Shown: piece by piece, positions 23,238-31,510 of the stretch
Position numbering within the stretch: position 1 is the stretch's first letter
Layout of the letters: each line of letters begins with the position of its first letter
From: Lathyrus oleraceus
Taxonomy: Eukaryota; Streptophyta; Magnoliopsida; Fabales; Fabaceae
Direction: 5' to 3'
Assembly (NCBI RefSeq): GCF_024323335.1
Contig: NC_066581.1
Span: 32,732,699 to 32,796,698, forward strand
DNA length: 64,000 bases
The notes under the pieces: model-generated
Seen by the model: only the letters and a program-made list of their open reading frames with translations
Told to the model about the DNA's origin: nothing
Database searches by the model: none
Made by a program: the position numbers and the translations under genes

Positions 23238-23271
23238 TAATGCTCCATATTGAATGGAAATGCTACGCGTT
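23238..23271 (-). other. Conserved two-stem hairpin in E 3' UTR
   Basis: Minus strand: GCGTA, GCATT, TCCAT, loop, ATGGA, GCAT, TACGC. Both stems are perfect; the same structure is at 38,496 (G) and 46,840 (F). Confidence 0.7.
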
Positions 23272-23506
23272 TTGAGGAGGCAATGATCACTACATGCAAA
23301 ATGCAAATGATGAACTCCTGCCGGGGAGCCAACTGATTAGATACTCCAACTCTGTGGGGAGACTCTGTCTGAGGAATGATCTGTTGGAAGTAGCACCGAC
23401 TTCTCACTCATGCTGGAAAATAGCACTGCTGCTGGGGAAAGAATCCCACCGGGGATAACCTTCACTGGACCCAATCCACTCGGGGACTCTGCTAGGAAAA
23501 CAACCA

Positions 23507-24925
23507 ATGGCGATTTTACTGAGGACGACCCATCCACAGGTAGAACAAACTCTGCTGGAGATAATTTTCAACGAACATGATCCACTCGGGAAAGGAAAGT
23601 TGCCCAGTTTTCATCTGAGTTTCTTGGAGGCTAAAGCCAAGGAGCATGCTGTTTTGGGTAATTGGAAGGCCGTTTGTGCTTTACTTGCCGTAAGCATTTA
23701 TGGAATCATCCTGTTCCCTAATCAGAAGAACTTTGTGGACATTAATGCCATCCGGGTGTTTGCTCGGAGGAATCCCATTCCTACCTTGGTTGGGGATGTT
23801 TATTATTCGGTCCATAATCGGAACGAGAAGCGGCGCGGAGTATTGGTTAGATGTTGTGCTCAATTGTTATATAAGTGGTTCATGGGATATTTGCCTTCCA
23901 GGGGTGTCTTTGTCTTTCTTGACCATACTGTAAAGTGGGCAACCAAGTTGATGGGTTTGCGAGCCAAGGACATAGCTTGGACTCACAGTGGTGTGGCTGG
24001 ACGAGATTTCATTTGCAGTTGTGGGAGTTTTCCCAATGTGCCCCTTATAGGAGTTCAAGGTTGTATTAATTATAACCCGACGCTTCTTAAGAGGCAAATG
24101 GGGTTTGCTATGGAGGTTCCTCCTCTCGAGCGCGAGATTCAGGAGTCTTTCTACTTCCCAGTTGAGGGTAATCAGTCATCGTTGAGGCAAGTGTCTGAGG
24201 CGTGGCGTAACATTCAAAGGAAGGGCAAGATTCCTTTTGGTAGAGCTAATAACAGGTCTTTTCCTCCGTTTGATGATTGGCTTAGGAAGAGGGTTGAGCT
24301 CACTCGTCTACCATTTCCTGTGGGTGATCTTTGGTACCCGTTGATTGAGGAGCCACGTTCTTCTGTCAGTACGGAAGAATTTCTTGAGATGAGAAGGGCA
24401 AGAGATCAACTGCAAGCAGAGAAGACTGAGTTAGAAATGAGTGTTGCTAGAATTCAACTGGCTAATCAGGAAGTCAGGGGGAAAGCAGAAGACCAGGCTA
24501 AGAGACATGCTCTGGAGGTGAAGCGTTTTGAGATAGACACCGCCTATTACTGTAAGATCAGCCAAGCTTTAGAGTCATCTACGAAGGAGCACGACCTTAC
24601 CAAAGAGCAGTTGGCTAGAGCTTTGAGGATTATTGAAAATGAAAAGAAGAGACAAGTCCTTGTGAAGACTCAGAGGGAAGCTAGAGCCAAAGCCCTTACT
24701 GCAGAGTGGGAAGCAAAGCTAAGGGTTAAGGGAGAAGAGGAAGCGAAGATTATGGCCAAGAGAGATCATTATCTTGCTGAGAGGGACCATTATTTCCGAC
24801 AGATGAAGATTCATCAGAAAGAGGTAGGAAGACTTCGGCTGGAGAACACTGAGCTCAGGTTCGCTATGAAGTTTACCAGGATGGTTGATGGTGTAGAGAC
24901 TTTTGTGAGACCTTCTTCAGATTAG
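23507..24925 (+). pseudogene. ORF1 of element F, 5'-truncated
   Basis: Open frame of 472 codons, but the first 25-30 codons come from E's antisense 3' UTR. Recognisable ORF1 sequence starts near 23,585 (GKGKLPSFHLSFLEAK). The N-terminal third seen in A and D (the FFDP..HCFTFPDYQL block) is missing, removed at the E/F junction. What remains has the conserved AVSIYGIILFPNQKNFVDIN, CCAQLLYKWFMGYLP, GSFPNVPLIGVQGCINYNP and DDWLRKRVELTRLPFP blocks of the PMD/DUF7745-like protein. A long, highly charged coiled coil (about residues 290-455, rich in E, K, R and A) follows, longer than in A or D. The natural stop is TAG at 24,923-24,925. Role unknown. Confidence 0.8.
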
Positions 24926-25462
24926 CTTTTATTGCAGTGTTATCATGTGTTGGATTACCGTCAGGCATGTTGACGGAATTCACTTGCTTGTATTTCTTTC
25001 CGATTCTGGAGGATTGTAAAGTTGATTTGTATTAAACATGATGTATGATTCTCGCACGTGTAGTGCACTTTTGCTATACAATGGTTATTATCAGTCAATG
25101 ATTGATCTTCAAGCTTTATTTGCTTTCCTATGTACACTCACATAACACACACATGGTCGGGTGATGTCTTTGCTAAATCATAACTCTCTGCTCTGTACGG
25201 TAAAGCCAGATGATTGATGTCAGAATGTTGCCGTCGGATTATTATCCGTCTCAATGAAACCAGGATCGAAAGACAGAGTGTTCCTCATATGGATAGACAT
25301 TGCATTCATGGATGAATCATAATAACTTGTCTTCTATTTTGCAGGTGTCGGTTTCTAACATGTTTGATTGTTTCAGGAATCATTGCTCGCGCACGCAGAA
25401 TCATTCCTTTGCACGTAGCTCGTCCGCACAGATACCCTACCAGACGCAACAAACCCAAACTG
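24926..25462 (+). other. ORF1-gag spacer of element F
   Basis: Noncoding, 537 bp. An acceptor-like TTCTATTTTGCAG ends at 25,345, 118 bases before the gag ATG. An AT-rich stretch at 25,020-25,150 holds nothing else I can support. Confidence 0.7.
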
Positions 25463-28281
25463 ATGGATCCACCCAACGCTGACATTCTCGAGCTGAAAGA
25501 GAAGATGAGTGAGTTGATCAACGTCATGCAAGGGTTCGCCTTGGGGCAGAAAGCACTTGTTGAGAAGGTGGAAAAGCTTGAGCGGGCTTTGGTTGCCAAT
25601 AGTGGCAATAATCAAGAGGGTACCTCCAACAATGGTCTTGGTGGTTTTAGGGATGGTGGCGATCCCAGAAGGAAGGAAACTACTGCTGGTGTAGTTATCA
25701 ACAATGGTGGTGGTTTTGGTTTTGCTGCAGGCGGAGGATTAGGTCATGTGGGCAATACTCTGAAGGATAATCAGTTTCCTCCTTTCTTTGGGGATGTGGA
25801 GGATAAAGAAGAAGATCAGTTCTCTGTGTTGAACCAGCAATTTGGTCAATATGGTGTCAACCGCCGAACAAAGATATTCAGGTACTGGTAGAAAAGATCA
25901 GGGCTCTGGAAAGCCATACCTCTCCTGGGGCTATCAATATGACAAACATGGGGCTGGTTGAGGGGATTGTGATCCCACAGAAGTTTTAAGTGCCCACGTT
26001 TGATAAGTACAATGGGAGTTCTTGCCCGGAAACTCATCTTCAGGCCTTTGTCCGAAAGATATCTGCCTACACCATGGATCAGAAGCTCTGGATGTACTTC
26101 TTCCAGGATAGCTTATCTGGCGGGTCTCTTGAGTGGTATACCAAGTTGAGATCATCAGATATTAAGAGCTGGCAGGATTTGGGAGATGCTTTCTTTAAAC
26201 AATACCAATTCAATGCTGACATGGCACCAAGCCGTACCCAGTTGCAGGGTATGTATCAGAAGCCGAATGAAGGGTTTAAAGAGTATGCACAAAGGTGGAG
26301 AGAGTTGGCTGCCAGAGTTCAACCACCGTTAATGGATCGGGAGATGTCTGATTTGTTCATGGGTACCCTTCAGGGGACTTTTGCTGAAAGGATGGTGGGT
26401 TGTCCCGTCACTGGTTTTGCAGACATAGTAGTGGCTGGTGAGAGAATTGAAAGCTGGTTAAAAATGGGAAAGATACAGGTAAGTGCTTCGTCGTCTGGAT
26501 CGAAGAAGCCATTTGGGAACGATCAGCGTAAGAAGGAGGGTGACACGAGTGTTGTGTATGCCCAGAGAGGACATGGTAGGGATCGTTACTACCAGCATAC
26601 TGCTGCAGTAACAATTCCTGCTGATAATCAACCCGCACAACAGCAACAGCAACAGCAACGACAGCCATTTCAGCAGAGAACACAACGGGCCGGGTATCAA
26701 GTGAGAGGAAGGATGACTGATCGTCAGTTTGATAGGCCACCCGTGACGTATGCATTTCTGTTAAAGAAATTAAAAGATCTTGGGTTGGTTCAGCTGAGGA
26801 CGTTGGCTCCGTTAAGACCAGATCAGAGGCCTGCCAATTATGATGAGAATGCCAAGTGCCAATTCCATTCTGGTGCTCCCGAGCATAACATTGAGGGTTG
26901 TAAGGCCTTTAAACATGTTGTTCAGGACTTGGTAGATTCTAAAGCCATCAATTTTGCACCATCACCGAATGTTAATGCTAATCCCATGCCGACGCATGGT
27001 CAGATGGGGGTGAATGCAACTTCGGAGGATAAGAGGAAAATTGGGGTGATGGACGTGGATCAGATAAGGACTCCAATGTCTATGGTCAAGAGACAGTTGT
27101 TAAAAAGTGGAGTTTTTCCGGGTTGTGATAATTGTTGTGCTGCTTGCACTGTCGCTACAAATGGGTGTGTTGTATTGAGGGAGACGGTTCAGAGAATGAT
27201 GGATGAGGGAAGTCTCCGATTTGAGAAAGTTGATTTGGAGAAGGAGGATGTTTCAACAATAACCATTTATTTTGACCCTATCTACTTGTCAGCGCCGGCA
27301 GATGCGGCTCCAGTTACCATCACGGTACCGAGACCCATTCCATATGAAAATGATGATGATGTGCCATGGGACTATGGTGGGGATGTGTATTGTAATGGAG
27401 AAAAGATAGAGGATCAGGCTGCAAGTGATACCACCATTTCAAAGGTGGATAATGCCGGACTTAGTGGTTTCACTCGCAACGGGAGGTTGTTTGCGCCTGA
27501 TACGTTGAGAGGTGGGGATGGGGAAAAAGGAAAGAGAGATAAGGCCTAGGCTTTATCCAGGGCAAAAGGTAAACAGGTGGTGAATGAGGGTACTCCTAGA
27601 GCGGCACCGGCGCCTGTTGGGTCGGAAAATGAGCTTGATGCTGAAGCCGAGGAGTTTTTAAGGGTTATCAAGAAGTCTGAGTACAAACTTGTTGATCATT
27701 TGCAGCAGACTCCGTCCAAGATTTTGATCTTATCTTTGCTGTTGAGCTCATAAGGCCATAGAGATGCTTTGTTAAAAATCTTGAAGAGGGCCTATGTCCC
27801 GCAGGAGATTACGGTCAATCAGTTGGAGACAGTGGTGTCAAATGTCAATGCCAGCCATGGGTTGGGTTTCACTGATCTCGATCTTACTGTGGATGGCCGA
27901 AATCACAATAAGGCATTACACATTTCGATGGAGTGTAAAGGAGCGGTGCTTTCGCACGTTCTGGTTGATACCGGCTCGTCACTCAATGTGTTGCCTAAGA
28001 AGGCCCTGGCTAAGTTGGATTACGAAGGAGTGGTTTTGAGGCCTACTTATTTGGTGGTTAGAGCGTTTGATGGCTCTAAGAGGGCTGTGTTTGGGGAAGT
28101 TGAGCTCCCTGTGAAGATTGGGCCCGAGGTGTTCAAGTCTGTGTTATATGTCATGGACATTCAGCTGGCATACAGTTGCTTGTTGGGTCGACCATGGATA
28201 CACGCTGCTGGGGCAGTAACTTCGACTTTGCACCAGAAGTTAAAGTATATCTGGGACGGGCAGGTCGTAACAGTTTGTGGG
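25463..28281 (+). pseudogene. gag: gag-pro of element F, left part (capsid, zinc knuckle, aspartic protease), broken
   Basis: Gag start chosen at ATG 25,463 (MDPPNADILELKEKMSELIN), which aligns with the Gag starts of G and D. The capsid-type Retrotrans_gag region is clear (DKYNGSSCPETHLQAF, WMYFFQDSLSGGSLEWY, FKQYQFNADMAPSRTQL). A zinc knuckle of CX2HX5HX4C form (CQFHSGAPEHNIEGC) and a second Cys cluster (FPGCDNCCAACTVATNGC) follow. The protease has VDTGSSLNVLP (catalytic Asp codon at 27,967) and the family's LLGRPWIH. Damage: a frameshift near 25,860-25,880, stops at 25,987 (TAA), 27,547 (TAG) and 27,751 (TAA), and the insertion of G at 28,282. The frame resumes at 41,352. Confidence 0.92.
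28277..28281 (+). other. Target-site duplication of G (left copy)
   Basis: GTGGG, matched by GTGGG at 41,352-41,356 after the 3' LTR. A 5-bp duplication is the norm for Ty3/gypsy integrases. Confidence 0.95.
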
Positions 28282-28542
28282 TGTAACACCCCAAATTTTT
28301 TCCTCCTCATTTCATGCATTCACTTTTTAGGTCATTTAGCATTTCATACCACATTGCATCATGTCAATCGGGATTAGCTCCAAGAAGCTCGGACGTCATC
28401 CAGGACACTTTATGGGTTTTATTCAAATGATCGGTCAACACAAGGAAAAGACTTGAGGTACTGCCAACAGGGCCAGATAGGGCCTATTCACCGTACAAAT
28501 CGCCAAGCTGGAAGAAGCGAGAATCTGCTGCTGAGCTGTCAT

Positions 28543-28624
28543 GCTCGCTAGGCGAGCAGATGCTTCGCCTAGCAAAGAGTACTGTCATGCTCGCTAGGCG
28601 AGCAGATCCTTCGCTAGGCGAAGG
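28543..28624 (+). repeat. Cluster of TAG-loop hairpins in G U3
   Basis: GCTCGC-TAG-GCGAGC at 28,543-28,557 and 28,589-28,603, and CCTTCGC-TAG-GCGAAGG at 28,608-28,624, with a variant between. All are within 160 bp upstream of the TATA box; the 3' LTR carries the same set at about 39,629-39,710. Confidence 0.85.
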
Positions 28625-28702
28625 ACGCGCATTTCAGAATATCAGAAAAGTTTTGGGCCTGAGCTGTCCTCATTCAAAGCCCACAAGCTGCGAAATTTGG
28701 CC

Positions 28703-28710
28703 TATAAATA
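28703..28710 (+). promoter_or_regulatory. TATA box of G 5' LTR
   Basis: TATAAATA in CCTATAAATACC; the same at 39,789-39,796 in the 3' LTR. Position about 420 bp into the LTR, so U3 is short and R-U5 is long. Confidence 0.7.
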
Positions 28711-28898
28711 CCAGAGTAGTCAATGAAATAAACCCTGAACACTAGCTGAACAGAAAAGACTAGAGACTGGAGAAAGAAACCTAGGAACTACTCTGTAGCA
28801 ACCTTCAGGCAGCTCTGAGAAGTTCACTCCGCCTCACACGAACCCTAGTACTACTTTGCAGATCCGGCCGTACCATTCAATCCTAATCAGTCTCTCTC

Positions 28899-28908
28899 AT
28901 CAGGTATG
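28899..28908 (+). promoter_or_regulatory. Candidate 5' splice donor in G LTR
   Basis: ATCAG|GTATGC, about 200 bases after the TATA box, preceded by a pyrimidine-rich TCTCTCTC. Corresponds in position to donor-like sites in the A and E LTRs. Confidence 0.35.
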
Positions 28909-30036
28909 CCTTTGTTCCTATTACCTTACGCCTTGAATTTGAATATTATGAATGTATGAGGTAACATCTGGTTTTGCCCATGGGTTTATATTTATGTATG
29001 AATATGCGTAACAATACCATGAATGTTTTAATCATTTTCGTTTATGAGTTGGATACCACAGGGTTTCGGATCATAGAGATCGAATTGTTATCAAGGAGGA
29101 ATCCAAAACCCGCAGGCCTTCGCTAGCCGCTTCGCTAGGCGAGCCTGTAGCGAAGCTTCGCTAAGCCTTCGCTAGGCGAAGCAGTCGCGAACGTGACAGT
29201 ATCTGCTTTTTGTTCTGTTTTGTTCTAACCTGTTTTTGTGTTGCCATGGCATTGTTTTCCCTGGATCTCATCTTGTTTGTCTAACCTTTTTGTCGAGTTT
29301 TGTGAGGGCTCATATGGCTTTCACAGAGACACTCGCGTGGTTTCCCACTTTATTTGTGGGATACCCCCTGGAGTTTTATTCTGATTATTCGTGTTGACTG
29401 ATTTCCTTTGACGGTCCAGCTGGAGACATTTCAGGGTTTCTTGCCCCTTTAACTGCTATAGCTTCGGATCTTTATCCGTGTGGTAATTTTTTCCCTTTCT
29501 CATACTTTATCGCTTTCTTAGCTGGAAGACCTCGATAGGAGGCAATGTTTGGGCCCCTTGGTGGCATTTTACTTTGAGATACATGTTTTGTGTTTTGTAT
29601 TCATATCCCTGCAGGTAGCGCGGTTCCTTCGTCAAGGACTGCCTGTTTTCCCTCGAGCATCCCAAACCCTAAAACCCAAAGCAACACGTTTACTCCTTCT
29701 ACTACAGGCGAGTAAGTCTCCGAAGGTCGAGCATCCGGTAGATTGCGTAGTGACGTCGTTCGTCCAAAACCCAATCCATAACCCCGTAGTTAGCCGAACT
29801 ACGGCTTGCTCTGATTCTCATTCCAGATGAGATACGTAGGCATAAGACGCGATGTCTTAGCGAGCACACATCCCCAACCCATAGGTCAGCCGAGCTACGA
29901 AGACTCTGATTCTCATATTCAGATGAGATACGTATGCAGTGGATGCGACATCCGCGCGAGTCATTTCTCTTAACCTTTTTAGTAAATAAACACATTAGGT
30001 AAACCCGCACCCTTTAGACAAAAACTACAAAAGTGG

Positions 30037-30088
30037 ATCCCGTAGAGTACTATGGATGCGTAGGGGTGCTAATACCTTCCCTTCGCAT
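30037..30088 (+). other. Paired hairpins near the 3' end of G LTR
   Basis: ATCC(C)GTAG, loop AGTA, CTATGGAT (30,037-30,057), then ATGCG/CGCAT (30,056-30,060 with 30,084-30,088) enclosing GTGCTAATACCTTCCC. Same in the 3' LTR at 41,123-41,174. Confidence 0.65.
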
Positions 30089-30267
30089 AACCGACTCCCG
30101 AACCCAAGATTTGGTTGCGAGACCCCGTCTTGCCCTTTCCTTTTTCAGGTTTACTTCGAGCGTTTCCTTTCCCTCCTTTGGGATGAATAACGCACGGTGG
30201 CGACTCTTCTGTCATTCTCTTTCGCCGGTTGTTTTTTCGCGCACTGTATTTTTCAGGTTGCGACAGC

Positions 30268-30285
30268 TGGCGACTCTGCTGGGGA
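30268..30285 (+). other. Primer-binding site of element G
   Basis: TGGCGACTCTGCTGGGGA, two bases after the LTR end; identical to the PBS of A and D. Confidence 0.95.
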
Positions 30286-31510
30286 CCCTAAGAAGTTGAC
30301 CTCTTGCTGGTCCATCTTCCCTAAGCGAGTCCCTCCTAGCTTTTGTAGTTTGTTTGTTTATTGGGTGTTCATGCTTTTGTACAGTTATTTATTTACCTGC
30401 TTTACCTTATTGCATTGTGTACATATCATTGCTGTTTCTGTTGGCTGGCTGCTTGGTGATCTTTGTGAGATGAGTTCTATACCCGAACTCGAGTGCACTT
30501 AAGATAGGAGAATGGCATAGTCCTGTCAACTTGTGTGGAGTATTCCTTAGCGAGTTGACTTGCAAGCCCATTCACTTGGTGGAGGTCATGTTGAGATCAA
30601 TAATGTCACATAAGTAAGTTGTGGTTAGACATTACTTGTTCCAATATAGACCTAAGAAGCCAAGGACCTTAGTTTACCTAACCCATCTTGGCCTATTCGT
30701 AGGACGTAGTGCGAAAGTCGTTCAAATGTAAGATTTGATACGATTGTTACGCGATACTACACTCATAAGAGTCTCTCTTGAGAATATTGTTGGAATACGA
30801 GTAGTCGTTCCTCTGATAATATCCGAAAGATGGGATTATGACTATGGGAACCTTTTGTAGAACATGTTTGGCAGGTTTAAACCTTAGTACACTCCTTGTG
30901 GGTGGTTCTTAACCTAAACTCCATGCTCGTGACTTGCGACAAACCCTTGATTCATGGTTGATCCGATCAGGTATCCTTAATATCAATGAAACTCGGGTAT
31001 TGATAAGGTGTAAACCATAATCCGCCAAAATGGGTGGTTGATATTAAGGATAACATGATCCATCCCATGACCTTTATTTGGTGTGCTCTTAATTTCTCTC
31101 CAGACAGTGCAACCTGACAGATGTTCAAGCAGATACAACAATCCTGATTGACATGCCACTGCACTGCATTCACATCATTTTGCATCACATCATTTTGCAT
31201 TCATAATCATTCACACATGTTTATCCATTTCTGTGGGGTTTATATCTTCTACTTGATTCTAGTCGGATTTTTCTTGGTTCTCATCAACGGCTTAGTCTTT
31301 TTCTTACACTGTTTATCAAATGTGAGACTGGAATCAAGGGGGTAGAATACTTTTGGAATTGATAAACATGTCATTGCATTTGCATAGTCATCCGCATGTC
31401 TTGCATAACAGGTACCGCCACAATGTTCTCAGTTTGTTTGGTGTTCCATCAGCAGGATAGCTGACTCAGGCATTCACCGATACGGTACCCGCAGGAATCA
31501 ACAGAGATTA
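30286..31510 (+). other. 5' leader of element G (ORF1 absent)
   Basis: Collinear with A's leader up to about 31,080, then runs into a gag-proximal stretch with no ORF1-like protein in any frame. Compared with A, D and F the whole ORF1 (about 1.4 kb) has been lost. The hairpin at 30,973-31,051 lies here. The 31,140-31,330 region is GCATT-rich noncoding DNA. Confidence 0.8.
30973..31051 (+). other. Leader hairpin of element G (14-bp perfect stem)
   Basis: ATCCTTAATATCAA (30,973-30,986) pairs perfectly with TTGATATTAAGGAT (31,038-31,051). Located between PBS and gag, where packaging or dimerisation signals lie in other retroelements. A has two copies with one mismatch in the stem. Confidence 0.7.

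Larger units (their letters stand above)
17026..23560 (-). mobile_element. Element E: minus-strand Ogre fragment (3' LTR plus 3' UTR)
   Basis: Read on the minus strand: 3' UTR (from about 23,560 down to 21,841), polypurine tract (21,840-21,832), then a full LTR (21,831-17,026). No coding region, PBS or second LTR is present. The right end meets F's ORF1 in opposite orientation somewhere in 23,530-23,595. It is inserted in A's 3' UTR. Confidence 0.85.
21841..23560 (-). other. 3' UTR of element E (no gene)
   Basis: Noncoding on the minus strand. The part 22,015-22,960 is a tandem array. The part 23,040-23,560 holds many ACTCTGCTGGGGA-like motifs on the plus strand, complementary in E's sense to the PBS. 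The conserved hairpin lies at 23,238-23,271. The boundary with F cannot be fixed better than about 23,530-23,595 by eye. Confidence 0.75.
23560..28281 (+). mobile_element. Element F, left internal part (ORF1, gag, protease)
   Basis: F is the oldest recognisable element here. This segment runs from the truncated ORF1 to the G insertion at 28,282, and continues at 41,352-48,322 and 61,730-64,000. The protein sequence on both sides of G is collinear with that of D, confirming one element. Confidence 0.9.
28282..30265 (+). repeat. 5' LTR of element G (1,984 bp)
   Basis: TGTAACACCCC ... GTTGCGACA. Contains hairpin clusters CTCGC-TAG-GCGAG at 28,543-28,624 and 29,119-29,185, TATAAATA at 28,703, a donor-like site at 28,904, two ~95-bp direct repeats at 29,780-29,965 (GATGAGATACGTA core), and the paired hairpins at 30,037-30,088. 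No gene is present. Confidence 0.95.

Noticed and set aside
21841..23560. Possible independent satellite locus
   Set aside because: It is directly joined to a polypurine tract and LTR in the right orientation, so it is E's 3' UTR.
28560..28745. Small ORFs in G's LTR (also at 29,549-29,830)
   Set aside because: They are present in both LTR copies simply because the LTRs are near-identical; no coding signal is seen.
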